Shown here: piece by piece, positions 1 through 7,027 of the stretch
Layout of the letters: the number at the start of each line of letters is the position of its first letter
How positions within the stretch are numbered: the stretch's first letter is position 1
Virus record (IMG/VR): IMGVR_UViG_3300037086_000089
Location: 1-42,995 of that record
From: a virus
DNA length: 42,995 bases
Direction: 5' to 3' (one strand)
The notes under the pieces: model-generated
Told to the model about the DNA's origin: nothing
What the model saw: the letters and a program-made list of their open reading frames with translations, nothing else
Database searches by the model: none
Made by a program: the position numbers and the translations under genes

Positions 1-127
1 AGAACCGAGCGTACTTGACTCTGTTCTCGCAGACGATTTTCTGTGCGGCCGCTACTTGCTTCTCACTCGCCGATGAATGCTGGTAGACCGCCCGAAACCC
101 AATGCTCCAGAGTATCGGATGCACGCC
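1..127. repeat. Terminal direct repeat, left copy (circular overlap)
   Basis: These 127 bases are identical to bases 42869-42995. The repeat lies inside a coding sequence on the minus strand, and that gene becomes complete only when the ends are joined. A repeat length of exactly 127, a common largest k-mer in short-read assembly, points to a circular or circularly permuted molecule rather than to true packaged terminal repeats. A real direct terminal repeat cannot be excluded from sequence alone. Confidence 0.95.
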
Positions 128-355
128 CTTGCCTTTCCACGTGTCCTTGTCGCGGATCATGTCGGCGCAAAGCACGTCGATCTTGCTCGCAGTAGGCGCC
201 CCTGTCAGATCCACCGGAGGCCTAATAGCCTTGACAGCCGGCGCTCTCTTGCTGGTAGCTACCAGCTTGCTTTCCAGTACCTTCGTGAGCGCCTGAATCT
301 GTGCCTCAAGTGCCGCCACGTGCTCGCTCAACTCCTTGCTTGTCATAGTGCTCAT
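1..355 (-). CDS. Junction-spanning hypothetical protein, N-terminal part
   Basis: The reading frame opens with ATG at 355 on the minus strand and runs off the left edge. Continued through the circular overlap it ends at a TAG at 42863-42861, giving 120 residues in all. The start is preceded by a strong GGAGGAC ribosome site and overlaps the stop of the upstream 47-aa gene as TAATG, which implies translational coupling. Residues 5-30 look like a short amphipathic helix or coiled coil (KELSEHVAALEAQIQALTKV). The C-terminal half is mixed, contains VDLTGAP and ends KYARFFE. I recognise no family. It is a proximal gene of the long leftward operon. Confidence 0.75.
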   Translation of the reverse strand, partial: MSTMTSKELSEHVAALEAQIQALTKVLESKLVATSKRAPAVKAIRPPVDLTGAPTASKIDVLCADMIRDKDTWKGKGVHPILWSIGFRAVYQHSSASEKQVAAAQKIVCENRVKYARF

Positions 356-498
356 TATGTCCTCCTGCCCACGATCGCTCGTAGCTCACGTACAACGTAC
401 GTATCCGTGTACGAGTCAATCTTGATCGCCGATCCGTATGCTACCAACACCACCGTGTCCCGTGTCTCGTTCGTCCTGTCTGTCGGTTCGGTTTTCAT
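355..498 (-). CDS. Small hypothetical protein, first gene of leftward operon
   Basis: This 47-codon frame starts at ATG 498 (MKTEPTDRTNETRD...) and stops with TAA at 357-355, which overlaps the next start as TAATG. The middle is hydrophobic and beta-like (TVVLVAYGSAIKI), and the end is basic (ELRAIVGRRT). Only a poor ribosome site precedes the start, so the true start could differ. It is the gene closest to the candidate origin and operator region and reads away from it, the usual position of an early or regulatory gene. No family is recognised. The tight overlap with the next gene is the main support. Confidence 0.5.
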   Translation of the reverse strand: MKTEPTDRTNETRDTVVLVAYGSAIKIDSYTDTYVVRELRAIVGRRT

Positions 499-499
499 G

Positions 500-744
500 T
501 TTCAAAATGTCGCATGTTTTTTGGCAAAATGAGCACACAAGTTGTTCATATTTTTTCATGCACATGTTATCCACAGCCTGTGCATAACTTGTGGATAACT
601 CAAAAAGGGCCTGTTTTACAAGGAAAAATGGCATTCGTCAAACAACCGTTCGACGGGAAACATACGCAAATGTCGCCAAAAAATAGTTGTCAGCCCACAG
701 GTTATCCACAACAAACAACCGGAAACGTCAACAGTCTATCCACA
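500..744. other. Candidate replication origin with DnaA-box cluster
   Basis: Four perfect TTATNCACA boxes occur: 567-575 (+), 579-587 (-), 590-598 (-) and 702-710 (+). A fifth site at 736-744 (+) has one mismatch. Such clustering by chance in 180 bp is very unlikely. The flank at about 500-560 is AT-rich with T runs (TTTTTT at 551-556), suitable for strand opening. The cluster lies in the only large divergent intergenic region, about 800 bp before a replication-initiator-like gene. Known: bacterial DnaA binds this 9-mer at chromosomal and some plasmid and phage origins. Inferred: replication starts here and uses host DnaA. Confidence 0.65.
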
Positions 745-766
745 ACGATGGACCCCAAAATACACC

Positions 767-974
767 CTATCACTGTGATAGACCAAACGTGCTAACATTA
801 TATATCACACTGATAGATACCGGGTTTGATCATCGCGCATTTTGATCATACGTGCAGGACATGCACAATTGTGCGTGCGCGTGCGCGCGTGCGTCATTGC
901 ATCACAGCGATAGTATCACAATCACAATCCTGAACTATCCTTATGGCAAGTAGCACAGTGTATCACCATGATAG
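767..974. promoter_or_regulatory. Array of four operator-like palindromes (TATCA-N3-TGATA)
   Basis: Four related inverted repeats are seen. The one at 767-781 is a perfect palindrome, CTATCACTGTGATAG. The others are TATCACACTGATAG at 803-816, CATCACAGCGATAG at 900-913 and TATCACCATGATAG at 961-974. Centres are 35, 97 and 61 bp apart. The array sits between the DnaA boxes and the rightward early genes, as expected for sites bound by a dimeric phage repressor or replication regulator. The cognate protein is not identified. The half-site TATCA resembles those of some TetR-type and lambda-type operators, but the spacing differs from tetO. Confidence 0.6.
825..894. repeat. TTTGATCAT repeats, 12-bp palindrome and alternating purine-pyrimidine tract
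   Basis: TTTGATCAT occurs at 825-833 and 841-849. GCACAATTGTGC at 863-874 is a perfect palindrome. It runs into a strictly alternating purine-pyrimidine tract at 871-894 rich in GC/GT steps, the kind of sequence able to adopt Z-DNA under supercoiling. All lie between the second and third operator palindromes, so they probably belong to the control or origin region. Confidence 0.5.
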
Positions 975-1136
975 TATCGCACAGATGTAATCGAGATCCC
1001 TCCCCCGTCGAATCCAGCAGGAGGACCCGCCCCGCAGCGACGCCCGCCCCCGCCCTGGCCGCGCGCCCCGCTTATCTCTCTCCCCGGTCTTCCTCGATCC
1101 CCTGTGTAGTTGCCGTTATTGGAATGTCGATTTTCC

Positions 1137-1163
1137 TTGACAAAGGGGGAGGAAGGGTATTCA
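1137..1163 (+). promoter_or_regulatory. Candidate early rightward promoter
   Basis: A perfect TTGACA -35 box lies at 1137-1142, with TATTCA at 1158-1163 as a weak -10 box and a short 15-bp spacer. It lies 40 bp before the first rightward gene and downstream of the four operator palindromes. Nothing gene-like was seen between 975 and 1136, a GC-rich stretch. Confidence 0.35.
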
Positions 1164-1202
1164 GTATGCGAGTTCGGATTGAGGTCCGACGAAGGAGTGA
1201 AT

Positions 1203-1367
1203 ATGGCTGTGAATTTGTGGGCTGACTTACTGGTGTTGCAGGCGAGGTTTGAAGAGAGAAAGAATGTTTGTCCAGAGGAACCTGATTCTGTAGACGCTGC
1301 GAAGTCTGTTATCTGGACTGAGGCTTACGAACTTCTGACAGAAGTGATCAAGAAGCACACGAGGTAG
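1203..1367 (+). CDS. Small hypothetical early protein
   Basis: A 54-residue frame begins at ATG 1203 behind a good site (GAAGGAGTGAAT). A longer in-frame version from 1110 would overlap the promoter and lacks a ribosome site. The product, MAVNLWADLLVLQ...EVIKKHTR, is helical and charged and has no motif I recognise. It ends 3 bases before the replication-initiator-like gene, so the two are probably co-transcribed. It may be a small accessory of replication or a regulator; the sequence does not say which. Confidence 0.6.
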   Translation: MAVNLWADLLVLQARFEERKNVCPEEPDSVDAAKSVIWTEAYELLTEVIKKHTR

Positions 1368-1370
1368 GCC

Positions 1371-2162
1371 ATGAATAGGCGAGTCATGGTGGACCCTGTG
1401 TTGTTGACAAAGCCGTGGTTTCGGAAGTTGAGGACTCCGGAGAAGCTGGCCTTTCTGGTGATTCTTTGCGTGTGTGACGAGTTAGGGATTTGGCTTATTG
1501 ACGAGGAATGGGTGGAGATGTTGGTGGGGCAGAGGGTGGATTGGAAGTCGCTGCTCCTGGGTTGCAACGGGAACATCAAGCCCTTCGACGATACGCACCT
1601 ATTGATTCCTGATTACTTTCGGTTTCAGTACCCGAGAGCGAGCAGGAACAACCCTGTCTGGCAGAACATGTATAAGAAAGTAGACAATCTTGGCATTCAT
1701 AGCCTTCTTGGGCTTCCGAATCTCCAATACCTCGATACCGCAAATCTCCATTCTCTCGATACCGACGCGATACCGACGCGATATCAGCTCGATACCGATG
1801 CGGTACATAAGGAGAAGGAGAAGGAAGAGGTCTTATCTTTATCTTCCGGAGTAAGAGAAGATAACCCGGAAGATCTAGGAGAGGAGGAGCCTAAACCTTC
1901 AAAGCCTCTTCCTGAGAAGATCAGGTATGACTTTGAGGAGAGCCTGTGGTACGGGATCACTGATGTGCAGGTGGCTCTCTGGCAGGAAGCGTATCCGGCG
2001 GTGGATGTAGAGCTGGAGTTAAGGCAGATGGGGGAATGGTGCAAGGCCGCGGGAGCGAAGGGGAGGAAGAACAACTGGAGGGCGTTCATCACCAACTGGT
2101 TGAAGCGCCAGCAGGACAAGGGTGGGAGTGCGCAACCGCAGAAGGGATGGGGAAAGCGATGA
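1371..2162 (+). CDS. Replication initiator/helicase-loader-like protein
   Basis: The 263-aa protein has an N-terminal part (about residues 1-90) typical of phage replication proteins with a winged-helix-like fold: an early LLTKPWFRKL segment followed by helices and WLIDEEWVEM. An acidic, Lys/Glu-rich linker (about 145-180) joins a short C-terminal helical domain at about 195-250 with the motif NNWRAFITNWLKRQ. This last motif is common at the end of phage replisome-organiser proteins. Such proteins bind the origin and recruit the host helicase. Its place just after the DnaA-box region fits. It ends ATGA-overlapping the next gene. Weak points: no catalytic motif, and family assignment is by pattern only. 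Confidence 0.6.
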   Translation: MNRRVMVDPVLLTKPWFRKLRTPEKLAFLVILCVCDELGIWLIDEEWVEMLVGQRVDWKSLLLGCNGNIKPFDDTHLLIPDYFRFQYPRASRNNPVWQNMYKKVDNLGIHSLLGLPNLQYLDTANLHSLDTDAIPTRYQLDTDAVHKEKEKEEVLSLSSGVREDNPEDLGEEEPKPSKPLPEKIRYDFEESLWYGITDVQVALWQEAYPAVDVELELRQMGEWCKAAGAKGRKNNWRAFITNWLKRQQDKGGSAQPQKGWGKR

Positions 2163-2515
2163 CAGCCCGGGAGTGTCTGGAGCAGGGGGTGTGCCCGAAT
2201 TGCCTGAGCACGCTGTTTTCGGTTTCAAACGGGATTTGTAAGTGTGAAACGTGCGGCCTCCACGGAGAGTTGGCGAAAATGCGCTGGTGTGACAGGGTGC
2301 CGATATTCCAGATCGTCATTCCAGGCAGCCCCGCGGCGCACGGGCAGAAGCTCTACGAGCACGATGAGAAGCTGATGATCTTTGGCGGCTACGCCCCGGG
2401 GTGCGGCAGGAGGGTAGAGGGGGGGTACTGTGCTTATTGCAGGCAGTACATGCCAGCGGCCACCGATCGGGAGGCGGCAAGGAGCAGGGCAAAGCCAGCG
2501 AGGGCGAGGGTATGA
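2159..2515 (+). CDS. Zinc-ribbon hypothetical protein
   Basis: A 118-aa protein starting at the ATGA overlap at 2159. Residues about 12-33 hold two knuckles, CPNC and CETC, spaced like a zinc ribbon. A second Cys cluster follows near residues 83-98 (CGRR...CAYC). The stretch between is beta-rich (IFQIVIPGSPAAHGQKLYEHD). The C-terminus is Arg/Ala rich. It sits in a run of tightly overlapping early genes between the replication protein and the exonuclease, suggesting nucleic-acid binding. The specific role is unknown. Confidence 0.65.
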   Translation: MTARECLEQGVCPNCLSTLFSVSNGICKCETCGLHGELAKMRWCDRVPIFQIVIPGSPAAHGQKLYEHDEKLMIFGGYAPGCGRRVEGGYCAYCRQYMPAATDREAARSRAKPARARV

Positions 2516-2697
2516 GAGGCCCCTCCCACTTGGCGACCAGGGACATGAGCCCCGAGCAGCGGGTGGAGTGGTGGCGCGCGCTGGGGGTAAGTGCCGGGGG
2601 CAGGCCTAAGAAGGTCGCCCCGATGCCGGCGCACGAGGTACGCGAGGATCTGGACAGGCTGATCAGGCGAGAGATCAGGGGGTGGGGCGATGACTGA
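2512..2697 (+). CDS. Small hypothetical protein
   Basis: A 61-aa frame starting at the ATGA overlap at 2512 and overlapping the next gene by 8 bases. The sequence is basic at the ends and helical (MSPEQRVEWWRALG, VREDLDRLIRREIRG). No recognised family. Overlaps on both sides support translation as part of the early operon. Confidence 0.6.
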   Translation: MRGPSHLATRDMSPEQRVEWWRALGVSAGGRPKKVAPMPAHEVREDLDRLIRREIRGWGDD

Positions 2698-2959
2698 CCT
2701 GTTTGGAAATGAGGCGCCGACCAAGGAGTACACTGGTCGACACCAGCACACCATCCTTGCAAAGAGGCTGGGGCCGCTGCACTACAGAAAGGCGCAGGAC
2801 AGGTCGGTGCGCTGCGCAACCTGCGCTCATCACTTCCTGAGATGCGGCCACCAGAGGATCTATCACAAGTGCGACCTGGTAGGTTGTAGTTTCAGCTCCG
2901 CAACGGATATCCGTGCGGGTCATGTCTGCAATGCGTGGAGAAAGGGGGAAGAGGAGTGA
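2690..2959 (+). CDS. Cys/His-rich small protein
   Basis: An 89-aa product with a probable zinc site: CATCAHH at about residues 42-48, then CGHQ, KCDLVGC and a late HVC. The N-terminus MTDLFGNE resembles the opening of several small phage early proteins, but I cannot assign a family. It overlaps the previous gene by 8 bases and the next by GTGA, so it is part of the same translation unit. A role with DNA or RNA is plausible from the metal site. Confidence 0.6.
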   Translation: MTDLFGNEAPTKEYTGRHQHTILAKRLGPLHYRKAQDRSVRCATCAHHFLRCGHQRIYHKCDLVGCSFSSATDIRAGHVCNAWRKGEEE

Positions 2960-3582
2960 AGGTATTCTGGTTCGATTGCGAAACATCAGGTCTGGATCCT
3001 TCCAGGCACGGCATCATCAGTCTGGCCTACGCCGTGGAGATCGACGGGCAGACGGTGGCCGAGGGCCAACTGTTTTCCAACTGCAAGGGCAAGGACGTGG
3101 AGGATAGCGCCCTGGCCGTCAACCACTTCACCCGCGAGCAGATCGAGCACTTCCCGCTTCCGCAGAAGATGTACCACGACCTTGCCGACCTGTTCGCACA
3201 GTACGTTGACAAGTTCGACAAGCAGGACAAGTTCTACGCCGGCGGGTACAACGTGGACTTCGATATGCGGTTCCTGCGCCAGCTCTGGACGGATTGCCAC
3301 GACAAGTATTTCGGAAGCTGGTTCTACTTCGGCGCCATCGACCCCGCGGCCCTCATGCCGGTGATGAGGTACATGGGGATGGAGTTGTCACCCGCTTCGT
3401 TCAAGCTCACCGATGTCGCGGCCTACCTAAGGCTGGACATAACGGGAGCCCACGATGCACAGGCCGACATTCTGTTAACCCGAAGGGTGACAGCAATGCC
3501 CATCAAGCGGATCAAGGAATCGTGGCGGCTGGAGTTGAATCCCGACACGTTGCATATAGTGACGCCCAATGGCAACACTTAA
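2956..3582 (+). CDS. DnaQ-like 3'-5' exonuclease (DEDDh)
   Basis: A 208-aa protein of the RNase T/DNA polymerase III epsilon superfamily. Exo I is FDCETSG (D7, E9), Exo II is in NVDFDMRFL (D103), and Exo III is GAHDAQAD (H166, D171), so the DEDDh set is complete. I chose the GTG at 2956 because it overlaps the upstream stop as GTGA and is preceded by GGGGGAAGAG; an ATG 21 bases upstream has no site. These enzymes remove 3' nucleotides from DNA or RNA using two metal ions. With no DNA polymerase gene in the genome, it may proofread or process ends for the host replisome, or trim nucleic acids during recombination. Confidence 0.85.
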   Translation: MKVFWFDCETSGLDPSRHGIISLAYAVEIDGQTVAEGQLFSNCKGKDVEDSALAVNHFTREQIEHFPLPQKMYHDLADLFAQYVDKFDKQDKFYAGGYNVDFDMRFLRQLWTDCHDKYFGSWFYFGAIDPAALMPVMRYMGMELSPASFKLTDVAAYLRLDITGAHDAQADILLTRRVTAMPIKRIKESWRLELNPDTLHIVTPNGNT

Positions 3583-3625
3583 CGTCGATCCAATTTGGAT
3601 GAAGTTTTTCACAGGAGGCAAGAGG

Positions 3626-4147
3626 ATGAGATGGCCTAACGTTTGGAATCAGACCGAAGCGAATCGTGAATGGGTTCCCCGTGTTGACGCCGAGGCCGAG
3701 ATCGAGAAGGCGCGCGCTAAGGGAGCCGCAGAAGGACTACGCGCTCAGTACAAGTATGCCATGGATGAGGCCCGCTCCGATGAACGGGAGCAGATAATTG
3801 GCATTCTTGGCTCGACAAAGGGGATGTATCACAAGCTTGAGGACAGACTCACTGACCGCATCCGTTCCCGTGGCACCCCGAGCAAGGAGTCCTGCGATTG
3901 CCCGTGCCACCTGGGGCCGTTTTCAAAGCACGGAGGAGACATTCCCGATCACCGCCCCGGCTCTCCGTGTCGATGCGAGGAACCCAAGCCGCTGGAGCAT
4001 ATCACCAACGGATGCCAGACGTGGCTCGACGCTCCGGCTATCTCAACGATCAACTCCCTCGTTAACAAGGTGAGCCGACTCGATGACGCGATGCGCCGGC
4101 ACTCTGCCGCCGTGGTGGACCTCCAGAACAGGATGAGCATCCGATGA
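3626..4147 (+). CDS. Hypothetical protein before small terminase
   Basis: A 173-aa protein. The ATG at 3626 has a strong ACAGGAGG site, better than an upstream in-frame ATG at 3569 that overlaps the exonuclease gene. The first half is a charged helix (VDAEAEIEKARAKGAAEGLRAQ...). The middle has a Cys/His group (CDCPCHLG...HGG...CRCEE) that could bind a metal. The C-terminus is helical with VNKVSRLDDAMRRH. It ends ATGA-overlapping the small terminase gene. Function unknown. Confidence 0.65.
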   Translation: MRWPNVWNQTEANREWVPRVDAEAEIEKARAKGAAEGLRAQYKYAMDEARSDEREQIIGILGSTKGMYHKLEDRLTDRIRSRGTPSKESCDCPCHLGPFSKHGGDIPDHRPGSPCRCEEPKPLEHITNGCQTWLDAPAISTINSLVNKVSRLDDAMRRHSAAVVDLQNRMSIR

Positions 4148-4866
4148 GCACCCCCTCCCAGCACAAGCGCGCGCCGCAGGCCAGCGTCATCGACACCCAC
4201 GAGCGGCGCCTCGCCATCCTCAAGGACATCGAGAACGACCGCGGAACCAGCGCTCAGATCGCCCGCCGCTACGGCATCAGCGTCCAGGCCATCCGACAGA
4301 AACGCGCCTACATAATCCGCGAGCTTGTCTCCAAGACCAGGAGCGACCGAGACCTGCGCACCGCCGAAGGCATCATGGCGAAGCTGGACACCCAGATCGA
4401 AATCTGCGACCAGATCCAGACCGCCATGAAAGCCTACCTCTCCGACCCCGATGACCCCACCAAAATCTGGATGGGCCTGCAGGCCGAGGAAGTGGTGGCC
4501 CACTACGACGAGGAGACGGGAGAGGAGCGCAAGGACGGAACACCCATCACCAAGCGCAAGAAGTCTATGCTCTCCGAGCTTGTGAAACGCTTCGAGAGCC
4601 AGGGCAAGAGCAGCTTCGAGTTCACGGTGAAACGTGACGACACCCGAAAGCTCTACATGGACTCCGTGAAGATGATCGGGGAAGTCCTCGACCGATTCGC
4701 CAAGATCCAGGGGCTCATCAAAGGCGTGCATGTCAGCATCAGCAGAACCGAGACGTGGAGCTTCGTCATGGCCGACATCATCAAGGCCACCGAGAAGTAC
4801 CCCGAGGCGCGAGAGGCCATCGTCGCCATGTTCGAGGAAAAAGCCAGGGAGTTGCCAACAGAATGA
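4144..4866 (+). CDS. terS: Putative terminase small subunit
   Basis: A 240-aa protein with an N-terminal helix-turn-helix at about residues 35-60 (GTSAQIARRYGISVQAIRQKRAYI), then long helices including a charged oligomerisation-like region and a C-terminal IIKATEKYPEAREAIVAMF helix. Small terminases recognise phage DNA through an HTH and form a ring that hands it to the large subunit. It lies just ahead of the large-terminase ATPase, separated only by a 48-aa gene, with ATGA overlaps throughout. Size and order match; the family call is by HTH and context. Confidence 0.65.
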   Translation: MSTPSQHKRAPQASVIDTHERRLAILKDIENDRGTSAQIARRYGISVQAIRQKRAYIIRELVSKTRSDRDLRTAEGIMAKLDTQIEICDQIQTAMKAYLSDPDDPTKIWMGLQAEEVVAHYDEETGEERKDGTPITKRKKSMLSELVKRFESQGKSSFEFTVKRDDTRKLYMDSVKMIGEVLDRFAKIQGLIKGVHVSISRTETWSFVMADIIKATEKYPEAREAIVAMFEEKARELPTE

Positions 4867-5009
4867 ACGTGGAACACGAGAATTGTTTCAACTCAATTCC
4901 TATTCGCCTAATGACTGCTATCCTGGAAGCTAACGATGAACCCAGAGATGATTGGCGCGACGATCAGTGGCGGGCAGACTATCATCAAGCTCTCAAGGAT
5001 TTGGAATGA
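4863..5009 (+). CDS. Small acidic protein between terminase genes
   Basis: A 48-aa frame that starts in the ATGA overlap with the small terminase and ends in an ATGA overlap with the large terminase. The second half is acidic with aromatic residues (EPRDDWRDDQWRADYHQALKDLE). No family is recognised. Coupling on both sides argues that it is translated and may act with the packaging enzyme. Confidence 0.6.
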   Translation: MNVEHENCFNSIPIRLMTAILEANDEPRDDWRDDQWRADYHQALKDLE

Positions 5010-5917
5010 AGGCTGACCGCCAAACGTATTGGGACGCCGTGTACGCTCTGGATCGCGTGAAGTACGCGGAGATGGTCGCCGGCTTCACCCTGTTCGCGTG
5101 GCAGCGCCGAGTCCTCGCATCCACAGCCAAGCGCAAGGTATTAAACTGCGCGCGCCAAGCAGGCAAGTCCAGCATCGTATCCGTCATCCCCGCGTGGACC
5201 GCCAAGTATAAGCCGCGGTCAGCCTGCTTCGTGCTGGCCGCCACCGAGCAGCAAGCCGTCTACGTCATCAACAAAATCAAGGCGTGCATGGCCCGCGATC
5301 CAACCTACACCGAGATCACGCGCGACAGCGACAGCCTGATCGTGCTGAAAAACGGATCCCGAATCGAGGTTCTGTGCGCCACCGAGAAGTCAAGCCGTGG
5401 ACCTTCCAAGCCCAACGTCATCATCCCCGATGAGGCTTCCCGAATCGAGGACGTAGTTATCACGTCGGGCATCATCCCCATGCTCAACGACAACCCTGAG
5501 TGCGAGCTTATCGTGCCCTCGACTCCGAACGGGCGCACGGGCTTTTTCTACCGCATCTTTCACAACAAAAAATGGGAGCGGTACTTCGTGCGCTCCGCGT
5601 TCTACCCATCCTCTGGAACGACTCTCGAGCGCATGGGGCCGGAGGAGCAGTTCATCGAGGAGCAGCGCAAGATCGGCGTCACCGCCTGCTACTCCCCGCG
5701 GCACATGGATGAAACGGAGCAGCTCGAACAGCTTATGATGATGGGCACCCAGCTCTACCGCCAGGAGGATTGCGGAGAGTTTGTGGAGCCAGAAACCCAG
5801 CTTTTCAGCTACAGCGATATCGCCAAGGCGTTCAACAAGGACGGGGTATCACCTTTGAAGTCAGGTGTGCTCGTGCGCGAGGACATCCATGCATTCACGG
5901 AGGAGGAAGAGGCATGA
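5006..5917 (+). CDS. terL: Terminase large subunit, ATPase half (split gene)
   Basis: A 303-aa protein containing only the packaging ATPase domain. Walker A is ARQAGKSS at residues 49-56, Walker B is NVIIPDEAS with D142 and E143, and the coupling motif STPNG is at 172-176. It ends after a typical linker (EFVEPETQLFSYSDIAKAF...), exactly where a full TerL would enter its RNase H-like nuclease domain. That domain is a separate gene at 7028-7807. Normal TerL proteins run about 430-600 aa in one chain. The start at 5006 overlaps the upstream stop as ATGA. The enzyme powers DNA translocation through the portal; here it must meet the nuclease as a separate subunit. Confidence 0.85.
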   Translation: MKADRQTYWDAVYALDRVKYAEMVAGFTLFAWQRRVLASTAKRKVLNCARQAGKSSIVSVIPAWTAKYKPRSACFVLAATEQQAVYVINKIKACMARDPTYTEITRDSDSLIVLKNGSRIEVLCATEKSSRGPSKPNVIIPDEASRIEDVVITSGIIPMLNDNPECELIVPSTPNGRTGFFYRIFHNKKWERYFVRSAFYPSSGTTLERMGPEEQFIEEQRKIGVTACYSPRHMDETEQLEQLMMMGTQLYRQEDCGEFVEPETQLFSYSDIAKAFNKDGVSPLKSGVLVREDIHAFTEEEEA

Positions 5918-6063
5918 ACACCATCCCATCAGTTTCCGAGGCATTGTGCATTGCCGAAACGTTTGAGGAGTCCTTGAAGCACGGCGTCTCACTTGACTTT
6001 AGAAATCTTGCCCTTATCTCTCTGGCGCGCCAGGTGAGGAAGGATAACGCGGAGAAGGCTTGA
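5914..6063 (+). CDS. Small hypothetical protein inside split terminase
   Basis: A 49-aa frame starting in the ATGA overlap with the ATPase stop, behind a GGAGGAGGAAGAGG site. The product (MNTIPSVSEALCIAETFEE...LISLARQVRKDNAEKA) looks like two or three helices and matches nothing I recognise. It is the first of three small genes that separate the two terminase halves. The 67 bases after it hold only the ribosome site for the next gene. Confidence 0.6.
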   Translation: MNTIPSVSEALCIAETFEESLKHGVSLDFRNLALISLARQVRKDNAEKA

Positions 6064-6130
6064 CGTTGCGCCGCTTTTGCCATCACTATCTCCTTGACAG
6101 TCATTCTTTGACCCGTAGGAGGGTACGATC

Positions 6131-6394
6131 ATGGCGAAAGATTCAAGCTCGATAGCAGGACAGACCCCGGCCCGCGAGGGAGAGGCGATCACCCGCCAGT
6201 GGGGCGAGAGCGTAGGCGGGACTCCCGCGCAGGGCGTTCCCCCCGAGGCTGCCCTCCCTGGACGGAGAAATGCCACGCGCATCGACAGCAACTTCGGCGG
6301 ACAGCCCCCGGCAGGCGGCGAGGGCAATGGTGCCCATGATCGCCCCGTTCCCAACGGGAGAGAGAACCACGGCGTAGTTCCCGGCGAGGAATAG
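6131..6394 (+). CDS. Low-complexity Gly/Pro-rich protein, paralogue A
   Basis: An 87-aa protein with a GTAGGAGGG ribosome site before ATG 6131. It is rich in Gly, Pro, Arg and Glu and probably disordered. Residues about 51-70 (ALPGRRNATRIDSNFGG) resemble DLPGARNATRVSGLNGG in the next gene, and the DNA shares AGAAATGCCACGCGC, so the two look like diverged duplicates. It lies in the same frame as both terminase halves. Bases 6395-6550 after it carry no gene; they include a C9/T7 homopolymer run near 6513-6528 and end in an AAAGGAGA ribosome site. Function unknown. Confidence 0.55.
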   Translation: MAKDSSSIAGQTPAREGEAITRQWGESVGGTPAQGVPPEAALPGRRNATRIDSNFGGQPPAGGEGNGAHDRPVPNGRENHGVVPGEE

Positions 6395-6550
6395 GTTTCA
6401 ACGGGGGCGGAAGTCCACGCGGCAGATCCTCCGAGGAATCCATAGCTTCCTTGTGCTGCCCGCCTAAAAAGCGGTCCTCGCCGTGACAGGTTGCCCATCA
6501 CAATCCGTCCACCCCCCCCCTTTTTTTCTCTCCAGAAAGGAGATTTCGCT

Positions 6551-7024
6551 ATGAAGTCAATCGACAAAGAACCGTCTTTCAACCAGGCTGACCTTCCCGG
6601 AGCAAGAAATGCCACGCGCGTGTCAGGCCTCAACGGGGGGCGCGTCTTCGGTGAAGGCGACGGCCGTGCCAATCACCCGCACAACCTCTCCTCCGCCGAT
6701 CGGCAGATCGGAAACCAGAGCAAGGAAGTGCAGGAGAACCCGACCGCCTTTCACGAGATCATCCAGCTTGGTTCACCGCGTGACCCGTGGACCCCCGGTG
6801 GACGAGAGCCCCTGAGCGTCTGGCCCGGTCCCGGCCGCTACCCCAGGGCGCAGGACGGAACCCCCGCCGAGCGCGGAGTCACCAGGGAGAGAGGAACAAT
6901 CATCTCGGGCTCCTTCCCCGTTAAAAGGAGCGACGACGCATGGGACCCCATGGACGGGAGTTTTGGATCGGAAACGAAAAAGGAGAGCACGGGACCGGGT
7001 TGCGGTACTCGCCAGCCAATATAA
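6551..7024 (+). CDS. Low-complexity protein, paralogue B, between terminase halves
   Basis: A 157-aa protein starting at ATG 6551 after AAAGGAGATTTCGCT. It is rich in Gly, Pro, Arg, Ser and Asn with little predicted order. Residues about 14-35 (DLPGARNATRVSGLNGGR) repeat the core of the preceding paralogue. Later segments include HEIIQLGSPRDPWTPGGREP and GTIISGSFPVKRSDDAWDP. It ends with TAA at 7022-7024, three bases before the GTG of the terminase nuclease and in the same frame. No family is recognised. It could be a virion or packaging accessory, or the remnant of whatever split the terminase. Confidence 0.6.
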   Translation: MKSIDKEPSFNQADLPGARNATRVSGLNGGRVFGEGDGRANHPHNLSSADRQIGNQSKEVQENPTAFHEIIQLGSPRDPWTPGGREPLSVWPGPGRYPRAQDGTPAERGVTRERGTIISGSFPVKRSDDAWDPMDGSFGSETKKESTGPGCGTRQPI

Positions 7025-7027
7025 ACC

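Noticed and set aside
1-127. True direct terminal repeat of a T7-like linear genome
   Set aside because: The length equals a common assembler k-mer and the repeat lies inside a gene, so a circular overlap is more likely, though not proven.
416-634. 72-aa minus-strand frame through the DnaA-box region
   Set aside because: It overlaps the DnaA boxes and the better-supported 47-aa gene in another frame, with a composition unlike the other genes.
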